Positions 9,530 through 16,899 of a stretch of 64,000 bases of DNA are shown here, piece after piece. The stretch is from NCBI GenBank assembly GCA_022710485.1, contig JAKLGU010000001.1, forward strand, positions 366,501 through 430,500, given 5' to 3'. A model generated the notes under the pieces. The model saw nothing but the letters and a program-made list of their open reading frames with translations. It had not been told where the DNA came from and made no database searches. This DNA is from Gemmatimonadota bacterium. Lineage in GTDB: Bacteria; Gemmatimonadota; Gemmatimonadetes; Gemmatimonadales; GWC2-71-9. The position numbers and the translations under genes were made by a program. The first letter of the stretch is position 1. Each line of letters starts with the position of its first letter.

Positions 9530-10381
9530 ATGAAGTTCAGGAAACTTGTCGCGCTCGTGACGGGCGCGTCATCGGGCATCGGAAAGGCGACCTCGGAGCG
9601 CCTCGCTGCGGCCGGTTACAAGGTCTATGGCACGAGCCGGCGCCCCGCGAGCCCGGGCGTGCGGCCGTTCGAGATGCTCTCTCTCGACGTGACCAGCGAT
9701 GAGTCGGTCGAAACGGCCGTGAACACTCTGTTGCAGTCGGAGGGTCGCATCGACCTCCTCGTGAACAACGCGGGCTTCAGCGTCGCCCCCGCAGGGGCGG
9801 AAGAGAGCTCGATCGAACAGGCCCGCGCGATCTTCGACACCAACTTCTTCGGGATCATCCGGATGACGCGCGCCGTCGTCCCGCACATGCGACACCAAGG
9901 GGGTGGCCAGATCATCAACATCGGCTCCGTGCTGGGATTCCTGCCGGCGCCATACATGGCGCTCTATGCCGCCACCAAGCACGCGCTCGCCGGCTACTCT
10001 GAATCGCTCGACCACGAGCTGCGCACACGGGGCATCCGGGTCACCGTCATCGAGCCCGCGTTCACGAAGTCCCACTTCGAGGCGAACTTGTTGGAACCCG
10101 ATGCCGTGCTCGATGAATATCGTGAGGCGCGTGCCGGCGTGACCAGGCAGTTGAGAGCGGCGCTCGAGACCGCAGACGAGCCGGGCGTGGTGGCGGACGT
10201 GGTGCTGGCAGCGGCCAGCGCGGCTCGGCCCAGGCTCCGGTACACGGCCGGTGGTCTCGCCAACCGCCTGGGGCTGCTTCGCCGATTTGCGCCTGCCCGA
10301 TTGGTGGACGCCGGCATTCGAAAGGACCTGCGGCTCGACGCGCCGGGGGCGTCGCCGCGCACCGCCCCGGTCCCGGCATGA
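9530..10381 (+). CDS. Short-chain dehydrogenase/reductase (SDR family oxidoreductase)
   Basis: A 283-residue classical SDR. The Rossmann motif TGASSGIG is at residues 11-18, then NNAG and the catalytic YAATK (Tyr-x3-Lys). It oxidises or reduces an unknown alcohol/carbonyl substrate with NAD(P). GGAGGG eight bases before the ATG at 9530 sets the start; an earlier in-frame TTG at 9485 lies in the promoter. First gene of a three-gene operon under the TetR palindrome. Its stop overlaps the next start as ATGA, so the two are translationally coupled. Confidence 0.92.
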   Translation: MKFRKLVALVTGASSGIGKATSERLAAAGYKVYGTSRRPASPGVRPFEMLSLDVTSDESVETAVNTLLQSEGRIDLLVNNAGFSVAPAGAEESSIEQARAIFDTNFFGIIRMTRAVVPHMRHQGGGQIINIGSVLGFLPAPYMALYAATKHALAGYSESLDHELRTRGIRVTVIEPAFTKSHFEANLLEPDAVLDEYREARAGVTRQLRAALETADEPGVVADVVLAAASAARPRLRYTAGGLANRLGLLRRFAPARLVDAGIRKDLRLDAPGASPRTAPVPA

Positions 10382-11376
10382 AGGCGCTCGCCATCCGTCG
10401 TTACAAGGCTCCGATGGAAATGATGGAGCTGCCACGGCCCGAGCCGGGCCCGGGGGAGTTGCTGGTGCGCGTGCGCGCCGCCGGCGTCAACCCGATCGAC
10501 TACAAGATCCGCGATGGCGCTGTGAAGGTGCTGCTCCCGTTCTCCTTTCCGCTGATTCTCGGCACCGACCTCGCCGGCGACGTGGCCGCGGTCGGCCCGG
10601 GCGTCACCCGGTTCAAGGTCGGGGACGCGGTCTATACACGACTCGACAACGCCCGCATCGGCGCCTTCGCCGAGTATGCCGTGGTACGCGAGAGCACCGC
10701 TGCCAGGAAACCCGCCCGCCTGGACTACGCGGAGGCCGCGTCACTCCCGCTCGTGGGGCTCACCGCCTGGCAGGCGCTGATCGACCTCGCACAACTGCGG
10801 GCGGGGCAGAAGGTCCTGATCCATGCCGGTTCGGGTGGCGTTGGCACATTTGCCATCCAGCTGGCCAAGCACCTCGGCGCGCACGTCACGACCACGGCCG
10901 GCGCCAGGAACCACGCGCTGGTGAAATCGCTCGGCGCGGATGTGGCCATCGACTACCGGACGACCCCTTTCGAGACGATAGCCAGGGATCAGGACGTCAT
11001 CCTCGACACGCAGGGCGGGGAGACGCTGCTTCGGTCCATCAAGGCCGTCAGGCCAGGTGGCGTGGTGGTCACGATCGGCGGCCGGCCCAACGGCAAGTTC
11101 GCGCGCGCCTGGGGCCTGAGCCTTCCGCTGGTCTGGATCCTCGGGATGCTCAATCACAAGGTCGATCGTCTGGCGAGAGAGCGGGCTGTGCGTTTCGAGT
11201 ACCTGTTCATGCACGCGAACGGCGAGCAGCTGGAGAGCATCGGCGCGCTGGTGGACCAGGGCGTTATCAAGCCGATCCTCGACAAGACCTTTCCGCTGGA
11301 ATCGGCGGCCGAGGCGATCTCCTACGTGGAATCCGGCCGCGCCGTCGGAAAGGTGGTCATTCATGTCGCAGAATGA
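10378..11376 (+). CDS. NADP-dependent quinone oxidoreductase-like protein (zinc-free MDR family)
   Basis: A 332-residue medium-chain dehydrogenase/reductase. A GroES-like N-terminal domain (EPGPGELLVRVRAAGVNPID) is followed by a Rossmann fold with the nucleotide-binding loop HAGSGGVGTFAIQLAKHLGA. The Cys ligands of the structural zinc of alcohol dehydrogenases are absent, which places it with quinone oxidoreductase/enoyl reductase-like members. It overlaps the SDR gene by four bases and the following hydrolase by 14, forming one TetR-controlled unit that may reduce reactive carbonyls or quinones (inference). Confidence 0.9.
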   Translation: MKALAIRRYKAPMEMMELPRPEPGPGELLVRVRAAGVNPIDYKIRDGAVKVLLPFSFPLILGTDLAGDVAAVGPGVTRFKVGDAVYTRLDNARIGAFAEYAVVRESTAARKPARLDYAEAASLPLVGLTAWQALIDLAQLRAGQKVLIHAGSGGVGTFAIQLAKHLGAHVTTTAGARNHALVKSLGADVAIDYRTTPFETIARDQDVILDTQGGETLLRSIKAVRPGGVVVTIGGRPNGKFARAWGLSLPLVWILGMLNHKVDRLARERAVRFEYLFMHANGEQLESIGALVDQGVIKPILDKTFPLESAAEAISYVESGRAVGKVVIHVAE

Positions 11377-12223
11377 GCGGAGCACGATGGGCACGATGTG
11401 GAGGAATGCACCGACGACGGGTGTCGAGGTCGACGGGACACGATTCGTCTACCGTCAGCTCGGGCCCGACACCGGAGTGCCGGTGATCTTTCTCAACCAT
11501 CTGGCCGCGGAACTTGACCGGTGGGATCCCCGCGTCGTCGACGGCATCGCCGCGCGGCGCCGCGTCATTGTCTTTGACAACCGGGGGATTGGCGCCTCGG
11601 AAGGCAGCACTCCGTCGTCAGTGGACGCGATGGCGCGGGACGCCGTGGCCTTCATCAAGGCCCTCGGTGCCGGCCAGGTCGACCTGCTCGGGTTCTCCCT
11701 CGGCGGTTTCATCTCGCAGGTGATCGCGCAAGAGGCACCGGAACTGGTCCGCAAGATCATCCTCGCGGGCACCGGACCAGCTGGGGGCACCGGCATCGAC
11801 AAGGTGACGTCGCTGACCCTCCGCGACATGGCCAAGGGCGCCCTGACCTTGAGGCACCCGGAGCACTACCTCTTCTTCACCAAGACCCGCACCGGCCGCC
11901 ATGCGGCACGCGCCTTCCTGGCACGGCTGAAGGAGCGCACCGACAATCGCGACACGCCGGTATCGATCGCGGCGTTCGTCGCCCAATTACGGGCCATACA
12001 CGCCTGGGGGCGTCAGCGGCCTGCCGATCTGTCGCGCATTCGCCACCCGGTGCTAGTCGCGAATGGTGATCACGACAAGATGGTGCCCAGCAGCAACTCG
12101 GTCGACTTGGCGCGCCGCCTTCCGAACTCCGAGCTCGTCCTCTACGAGGATGCCGGGCACGGCGGCATCTTCCAGTACCACGAGGCGTTCGTGAAAAGGG
12201 CCCTGGAGTTCCTTGAGGCATGA
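11363..12223 (+). CDS. Alpha/beta hydrolase
   Basis: A 286-residue alpha/beta-hydrolase-fold protein. The oxyanion strand is followed by the DNRGIGAS motif, the nucleophile elbow GFSLGG (serine nucleophile), a late acid (ANGDHDKM) and the catalytic His in EDAGHGG. Substrate is unknown; esterase, lactonase or haloperoxidase-type activities are typical. It is the last gene of the TetR-linked operon and overlaps the oxidoreductase gene by 14 bases. It converges on the DUF1801 gene with a 28-base gap. Confidence 0.9.
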   Translation: MSQNERSTMGTMWRNAPTTGVEVDGTRFVYRQLGPDTGVPVIFLNHLAAELDRWDPRVVDGIAARRRVIVFDNRGIGASEGSTPSSVDAMARDAVAFIKALGAGQVDLLGFSLGGFISQVIAQEAPELVRKIILAGTGPAGGTGIDKVTSLTLRDMAKGALTLRHPEHYLFFTKTRTGRHAARAFLARLKERTDNRDTPVSIAAFVAQLRAIHAWGRQRPADLSRIRHPVLVANGDHDKMVPSSNSVDLARRLPNSELVLYEDAGHGGIFQYHEAFVKRALEFLEA

Positions 12224-12251
12224 GGCTGGCAACTCGCCACCTGCGGACTCA

Positions 12252-12713
12252 TCACTTCCTCTTCCCGAAGCCGGGGATGGCCGTGGCTTGTTTCATCCAC
12301 GACGCCACCTGGCGTTCGTCGAGGTCGTCCACCGATGCGAGGTCCACGCCCCGCGAGTCCTTGCCCATGCCGATCGGGGCCATCGGTGGGACGGGCTTGA
12401 GTGCGGTACCTCGCCCGAACGTGAGCTTGACGTGGCCGGCGAAGCCGCCGCAGTTGAAGCACCAGCCGTCGCCGACACCATACCAGGCCATCCCCCACTT
12501 CACGGAGCGCTCCAGGCCCGGCAGCGTCCTGGCCGCCAAGGCATCGACGCGTTCGGCGATCGCCCGTTGCGGCTGCGGCAGGCTGCGAATGTAGGCAAAG
12601 ACCGGCTCGTCCCCGTCCGCGGCCTTCGCGGGACTTGCCCTGCCGGTCATGGCAACCGGGAGCGTCGTCAGGACGGCTGGCGCGGCCGTGCGTTTGCTGG
12701 GCTTGCGTGCCAT
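12252..12713 (-). CDS. DUF1801 domain-containing protein (YdhG/iron chaperone-like fold)
   Basis: A 153-residue cytoplasmic protein. After a basic N-terminal tail the DUF1801 core begins at about residue 40 with FAYIRSLPQPQRAIAERV and contains the family-type stretch SVKWGMAWYGVG. Function is unknown; members are small SRPBCC-adjacent stress proteins. The ATG at 12713 has GGAGG five bases upstream; an in-frame TTG earlier overlaps that site. It lies 25 bases downstream of the SRPBCC gene and probably shares its transcript with the ArsR-SRPBCC pair. Confidence 0.8.
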   Translation of the reverse strand: MARKPSKRTAAPAVLTTLPVAMTGRASPAKAADGDEPVFAYIRSLPQPQRAIAERVDALAARTLPGLERSVKWGMAWYGVGDGWCFNCGGFAGHVKLTFGRGTALKPVPPMAPIGMGKDSRGVDLASVDDLDERQVASWMKQATAIPGFGKRK

Positions 12714-12738
12714 TTCGGCCTCCAATCGTAGTTCGGCA

Positions 12739-13227
12739 TTACTTCATCGCGTGCACGTGCGCCACGAACTGGTCCACGGCGATCTCACTGCCCTCGTAGA
12801 AGCCCGATGTCTTGTTGGTGTCGAGGTCCGCTTCATTCCGGTGCAGCGCCGTGAAGACGTAGCGTGTGCCGGTTCCCACGCTCTCCATCGTCATGACGGC
12901 GGTGATCGGAATGTCGTCGAAGACCGCCGGGCGGTAGCCGGGGAACAACATGGAGGTCCAGACCAGCCGCTCCATTGGAACGACCTCCAGGATACAGCCG
13001 ACGTTCGGAGAATCCGGTCCGTCGCCGACGGCGATGTCGATGCGGATGATGCCGCCGGGCCGCAGGTCCATTTCGGCTCGCGACACGCGCCCCCAGGGCT
13101 TGGGCATGTACCACTCCTTCAGATGCTCTGGGTTCGTCAAGGCTTCCCAGACGAGCCGCGTGGGCGCGTCGATGAACCGCTCGATCGCGAAATCCAGCGT
13201 CGGATCGATCGTGACGTGTGTGCTCAT
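12739..13227 (-). CDS. SRPBCC family protein (AHSA1/START-like)
   Basis: A 162-residue AHSA1-type protein with the hallmark opening FAIERFIDAPTRLVWEALT followed by EHLKEWYMP and the DLRPGG motif. The fold makes a deep hydrophobic pocket for ligand binding or transport; the ligand is unknown. Its ATG overlaps the stop of the ArsR gene (ATGA). ArsR-SRPBCC pairs of this type are widespread, and the regulator commonly controls the pair. Two earlier in-frame start codons lie inside the ArsR gene and are not needed for the fold. Confidence 0.9.
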   Translation of the reverse strand: MSTHVTIDPTLDFAIERFIDAPTRLVWEALTNPEHLKEWYMPKPWGRVSRAEMDLRPGGIIRIDIAVGDGPDSPNVGCILEVVPMERLVWTSMLFPGYRPAVFDDIPITAVMTMESVGTGTRYVFTALHRNEADLDTNKTSGFYEGSEIAVDQFVAHVHAMK

Positions 13228-13565
13228 GAGTCGGATTCCTTGTCCTTGAGTTGTGTGACGTAGCGGTCGAATCGGTCGAGTCGAGCTTCCCACTCCTGAC
13301 GACGCGCGGTAAGCCAGTCTTCGGCAACCTTCAACCGTTCGGGTGCGATCTCATACGTCCGCACCCGGCCGCGCTTGGTGGACCGCACCAGCCGACTCTG
13401 TTCGAGCACGGAGAGATGCAGCACAAATGACGGGAGCTGCATGTCGAACGGCGCCGCCAATTCGCTGACCGTGGCGGGGCCGGCTGAAAGTCGCTCCAAG
13501 ACCTTCCGACGGGTCGGGTTGGCCAGGGCGTGAAAGGCTGCGTCAGCAGCTGCGGGTTGAGCCAT
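13224..13565 (-). CDS. ArsR family winged-helix regulator
   Basis: A 113-residue metal-independent ArsR/HTH_20-type repressor. The conserved opening FHALANPTRRKVLERLSAGP is followed by the recognition-helix region and the wing (RLVRSTKRGRVRTYEIAPERL). No CxC metal site is present, so it likely responds to something other than a metal. The start at 13565 is preferred because GGATGG lies eight bases upstream. A consensus promoter with an inverted repeat over its -35 lies upstream, suggesting autoregulation. It is coupled to the SRPBCC gene by a four-base overlap. Confidence 0.93.
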   Translation of the reverse strand: MAQPAAADAAFHALANPTRRKVLERLSAGPATVSELAAPFDMQLPSFVLHLSVLEQSRLVRSTKRGRVRTYEIAPERLKVAEDWLTARRQEWEARLDRFDRYVTQLKDKESDS

Positions 13566-13610
13566 ATCCGACACCATCCACACGCTTGGGTTGAGCGACC
13601 TAACTGCGGC

Positions 13611-13652
13611 AATCTATGGTCGCTGAATACTTCTGTCAATACCTAAGTATTG
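13611..13652 (-). promoter_or_regulatory. Promoter and candidate operator of arsR-SRPBCC
   Basis: On the minus strand a perfect -35 TTGACA (13639-13634), 17 bases, and -10 TAGATT (13616-13611). The inverted repeat CAATAC-N4-GTATTG (13637-13652) overlaps the upstream edge of the -35 box and is a plausible site for the ArsR protein. Confidence 0.75.
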
Positions 13653-13817
13653 CTGAGCCTGACGCATCAGGCTTCGCTCGGGTACCGGTCAGGCGGATCT
13701 CTCAGACGCAGGCTTGCCGAGCGTCCGGCTTGCCGGACCGCAGCGCGGAAGGCAATCTTCGCTCCTAGCTTCTTCCGGCCACCGACAGTCGATATATCAC
13801 GTTTCACGGGAGCCTGC

Positions 13818-14330
13818 ATGCGCACACCCCTGCCGCCCTCCGCCCCGATCCTTCGTCTCGTAGCCGCCGCCTTCCTCGCCTGGACCGTCCCGCTCGCCGC
13901 CCAAGGCACCGAGTCGTCCAGCGGGGCGATCGACGCCCAGGTCTGGACCACCGTCTCCACCACCGTGGTGGAGCACGACATCGCCGGGATGGCGGCCACC
14001 TACCACCCCGACGCGGTCGTGGTCACGCCCCAGGGCACCATGCCGATCGCGCGGGCGCTGGCGGGATGGGGGAAGTCCATGGAGGCGATGAAGCAGAACG
14101 GGAGCCGGGCCTCGGTGGCCTTCCGCTTTTCACTGCGGCAGGACGGCGCCGAGACGGCGTTCGAGGCGGGAATGTTCAACTACGCCGCGACCGACAGCGC
14201 CGGGGCGACGACGCGCTACATCATCCCCTTCGAGGCCCTGCTGGTGCGGAAGAACGACCGGTGGCTGATCGTCATGGAGCGCCAGTTCACTGCGGCCGAC
14301 GAGACGGCGTGGAACGCGATGGCCCGGTAG
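13818..14330 (+). CDS. Exported NTF2-like (SnoaL/DUF4440-type) protein
   Basis: A 170-residue protein with a signal peptide (hydrophobic core ILRLVAAAFLAWTVPLAA, cleavage near AAQ-GT). The mature part has the cone-shaped NTF2-like pattern: helices with HDIAGMAATYHPDAVVVTPQG, then strands ending in NDRWLIVMERQF. Such folds serve as small-molecule binding or ketosteroid-isomerase-like enzymes; no catalytic pair can be assigned. GGGAG lies six bases before the ATG at 13818, which excludes the long in-frame extension. Predicted periplasmic. Confidence 0.8.
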   Translation: MRTPLPPSAPILRLVAAAFLAWTVPLAAQGTESSSGAIDAQVWTTVSTTVVEHDIAGMAATYHPDAVVVTPQGTMPIARALAGWGKSMEAMKQNGSRASVAFRFSLRQDGAETAFEAGMFNYAATDSAGATTRYIIPFEALLVRKNDRWLIVMERQFTAADETAWNAMAR

Positions 14331-14346
14331 GCCGACCGTCGATGAC

Positions 14347-14802
14347 TCACCGCTCCACCCGCGCCATGAAGCACCCGGCCTCCGCGTTCCGCAGGTGCGC
14401 GTACGCGACGTCCTCCGTACCCAGCACCCGCGCGACGACCGTCGCCGGCGGCTCGGCGGACACCCGCTCCTGAAGGACGAGTGTCCCGCCCGTCCGGAAC
14501 CCCTCGACCACGAGCGGGAGGCCGGCCAGGTCCGGCGGGAAGTCGGGCCCCTCGTACCGCTGGCAGTCACCCGCGTGCACGAAGACCGGCCCCGGGGCGG
14601 GCAGCCCGCCCGGCTCCTGGACCGGCTGGTAGGTGAAGAGGAGACGCTCTTCCTGCCCGATGCGGAAGGTCCGGAGGCAGTGGCGGCAGGGCCCGTATCC
14701 GGTCGCCACCTCGCGGTGGGCCGGATGCCCGTACTGCGGCGAACGCATGGACTGGCGCGCTTCACCGACGATGGCGCTGGGGATTCCTGCGTATCGGAAC
14801 AT
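14347..14802 (-). CDS. DUF1203 domain-containing protein
   Basis: A 151-residue cytoplasmic protein of the DUF1203 family. The diagnostic stretch is GYGPCRHCLRTFRIGQEERL (two cysteines spaced CxxC), followed by the GPVFVHAGDC segment. Function is unknown. The ATG at 14802 has AAGGTG four bases upstream. It faces the NTF2-like gene tail-to-tail, leaving 16 bases between stops. Confidence 0.85.
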   Translation of the reverse strand: MFRYAGIPSAIVGEARQSMRSPQYGHPAHREVATGYGPCRHCLRTFRIGQEERLLFTYQPVQEPGGLPAPGPVFVHAGDCQRYEGPDFPPDLAGLPLVVEGFRTGGTLVLQERVSAEPPATVVARVLGTEDVAYAHLRNAEAGCFMARVER

Positions 14803-14931
14803 CGGCACCTTGGCTCCTCCTGATCGGGTCGGAGCCAAGGATAGGGTTGACGGCCGGCACCGGCCATCCGATTCTTGCGGTCAATCACCAGCCGCAATCA
14901 AACCATCGAAGCCACCCGCCAGGTGACAGAC

Positions 14932-15216
14932 ATGAACCCGATCGCGCACGAGGAAACCGACCACCGCGGCGCCTTCTTCATCGAGCAGGACGGCCGGCGG
15001 CTCGCCGAGTTGACCTACAGCCGCGCCAACGCCGCGCTGGTCATCATCGACCATACCGAGGTGGATCCATCGCTCTCTGGTCAGGGCATCGGACGCAAGC
15101 TGCTCGACGCCGCGGTGGTGTGGGCCCGGGAGACGCACACGAAGTTCCTGGTGACCTGCCCCTTCGCGACCGCCCAGTTCTCGCGGGACCCGTCCATCCG
15201 CGACGTGCTGGCCTGA
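14932..15216 (+). CDS. Small GNAT-type N-acetyltransferase (YjdJ-like)
   Basis: A 94-residue minimal acetyltransferase of the Gcn5-like YjdJ group. The acetyl-CoA loop is seen in DHTEVDPSLSGQGIGRKLLD (Q/R-x-x-G-x-G/A as GQGIGRK), and the C-terminal CPFA segment is typical. The substrate is unknown. AGGTGA six bases before the ATG at 14932 sets the start. Stands alone between two minus-strand genes. Confidence 0.88.
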   Translation: MNPIAHEETDHRGAFFIEQDGRRLAELTYSRANAALVIIDHTEVDPSLSGQGIGRKLLDAAVVWARETHTKFLVTCPFATAQFSRDPSIRDVLA

Positions 15217-15224
15217 CTCGCCGG

Positions 15225-15686
15225 TCACCCCTTCCGTCGGACCCCGGTCACGGGCTGAGGCGGCTGGCTCCCGCCCTCGATGTCATACCCCTCGAGCTTC
15301 CGTTCGACCGTGCCCAGCAGGCTGTCTCCCTGGATCCTGAACTTCCAGGTGCTCACGACCGTCGCCGTGCGCTCATCCCCGTTCATGCTGAGCGTGGCCT
15401 CGGAATGCGACACGAAGGTGGCCTCCCCGGCCGCCGCCTTGCCGGCCAGCCGCGAGGCGGGGCGCGGCGTGAACTCGGGGTTGGGGTCCGCCGCCAAGCT
15501 GCCGACCAGCGAATCCCCCTGCGCCACGATGGTCAGCATCCCCGTCCCGTGCAGCACGGTGATGTTGCCGTTCTCGTTCCTGACGCCGGCCGGATAGGAA
15601 ACCTGCCAGCTGCCCGCGAACGAGGGCGCCTGGGCGGCAAGTGCGGTCGCATTGAGGAGAATGAGGCATGACAGCGCGCGGATCAT
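15225..15686 (-). CDS. Hypothetical exported protein
   Basis: A 153-residue protein with a clear signal peptide (IRALSCLILLNATALA, cleavage after AQA). The mature part is a beta-rich domain opening with SFAGSWQVSY, a pattern shared by lipocalin-like and DUF-type exported proteins of Gemmatimonadota. It contains no cysteines in the mature part and no catalytic motif. The ATG at 15686 places the signal peptide at the N-terminus. Function unknown. Confidence 0.7.
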   Translation of the reverse strand: MIRALSCLILLNATALAAQAPSFAGSWQVSYPAGVRNENGNITVLHGTGMLTIVAQGDSLVGSLAADPNPEFTPRPASRLAGKAAAGEATFVSHSEATLSMNGDERTATVVSTWKFRIQGDSLLGTVERKLEGYDIEGGSQPPQPVTGVRRKG

Positions 15687-15833
15687 GTCGGGTGCGCTCC
15701 AAAGGTTGGGGTGACGAGCCCGACCGGGTGGGCGGGCACCCATCTAGGATGCGGGGATCCGTGCCGGGGTCGCAACAGTGCGGCTATCTTGGGAGGCGAA
15801 TCCGGCCACCCCTTCACCACCGGAGCATCCACC

Positions 15834-16292
15834 ATGCCCCCGACGACCGGCACCGTCCGCCTGCACCGCGTACTCCGCGCGCCACCCGAGCGGGTCTACC
15901 GGGCCTTCCTCGACCCCGACGCGATGGCCAAGTGGATCCCCCCGCACGGCTTCACGGGAAAGGTCCACCAGATGGACGCCCGGGTCGGCGGCGGGTACCG
16001 GATGTCGTTCACGAACTTCGGCACCGGCAGAAGCCACGCCTTCGGCGGCACCTACGTCGAGCTCACGCCGCACGAGCGGATCCGGTACACCGACAAGTTC
16101 GAGGACCCGAACCTGCCTGGTGAAATGCAGGTCACAATCTCGCTGAAGCAGGTCGTGTGCGGCACCGACCTCCAGATCGTCCAGGAAGGGATCCCGCCGG
16201 CGATTCCCGTCGAGTTCTGCTACCTCGGCTGGCAGGAATCGCTGGCCCTGCTGGCGCACCTCGTCGAGCCCGAGATTCCTGATGGGGCGTGA
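15834..16292 (+). CDS. SRPBCC family protein (AHSA1-like)
   Basis: A 152-residue START-like protein: VRLHRVLRAPPERVYRAFLDPDAMAKWIPP is the usual first strand-helix unit, and later come GGGYRMSF, IRYTDKFED and a C-terminal helix (GWQESLALLAHLVE). A ligand-binding or polyketide-cyclase-like role is typical but not specific. GGAG lies nine bases before the ATG. A TATCTT box at 15785-15790 probably marks the promoter. Its 3' end overlaps the next gene by 11 bases. Confidence 0.88.
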   Translation: MPPTTGTVRLHRVLRAPPERVYRAFLDPDAMAKWIPPHGFTGKVHQMDARVGGGYRMSFTNFGTGRSHAFGGTYVELTPHERIRYTDKFEDPNLPGEMQVTISLKQVVCGTDLQIVQEGIPPAIPVEFCYLGWQESLALLAHLVEPEIPDGA

Positions 16293-16899
16293 GCGGTCGA
16301 TGGCGACCTCGGTCGTGGACCTCCCCGACAGCGCGGTCCTCAACTGGGGGCACCACCGCACCTGCTTCGTGCACCCGCTCGACCCGCACAAGTGCATCAA
16401 GGTCCCCCTGCCCGGGGGCACCCTCGACCAGTCCCTCGTGGAGCACGACTACTACCGAACGCTGGTGCGGCGAGGCGTGCCACTCGATCACGTGGCCGCC
16501 TGTCACGGCTGGGTGGACACCAGCAGAGGGCGTGGGCTCGTCTTCGATCGGATCGAGTACGCAGGCGGCGAGGATCCCGCCAGCGTCAACCTGGAGCGCG
16601 CCATCGCCACGAAGCTGCTCGGCGAGGAGGAGATCGGGACGGCGTTGCGAGAGCTTGTGGAGTACCTGCGGGAGAATCGTATCCTCTGGAGCGACGAGAA
16701 TCCGAAGAACATCTGCGTGACGCGGCGCCCCTCCCTCCGCTTCATCGTCGTGGACGGCCTCGGCGGTCGGACGGCCCTCGACTTCAAGTACCGCCTGCTG
16801 AAATCGGTTCCCCTCCTGGCACGGATCTACACCGCCGGCAAGATCACGCGCCTGATGAAGCGGGTGGACACCCTCCGGGCGCGCGCCTCAGCGGCGTGA
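16282..16899 (+). CDS. YrbL-like protein kinase-fold protein
   Basis: A 205-residue protein resembling the YrbL-PhoP_reg family, a kinase-like fold first seen as a PhoP-regulated gene in enterics. Recognisable parts are HPLDPHKCIKVP (lysine in the ATP site), a helical middle and LWSDENPKNIC, which takes the place of the HxDxxxxN catalytic loop, plus a downstream VVDGLGG. It overlaps the SRPBCC gene by 11 bases; an alternative ATG at 16300 would avoid the overlap. It converges with and overlaps the next gene by 12 bases. Target is unknown. Confidence 0.75.
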   Translation: MGRERSMATSVVDLPDSAVLNWGHHRTCFVHPLDPHKCIKVPLPGGTLDQSLVEHDYYRTLVRRGVPLDHVAACHGWVDTSRGRGLVFDRIEYAGGEDPASVNLERAIATKLLGEEEIGTALRELVEYLRENRILWSDENPKNICVTRRPSLRFIVVDGLGGRTALDFKYRLLKSVPLLARIYTAGKITRLMKRVDTLRARASAA

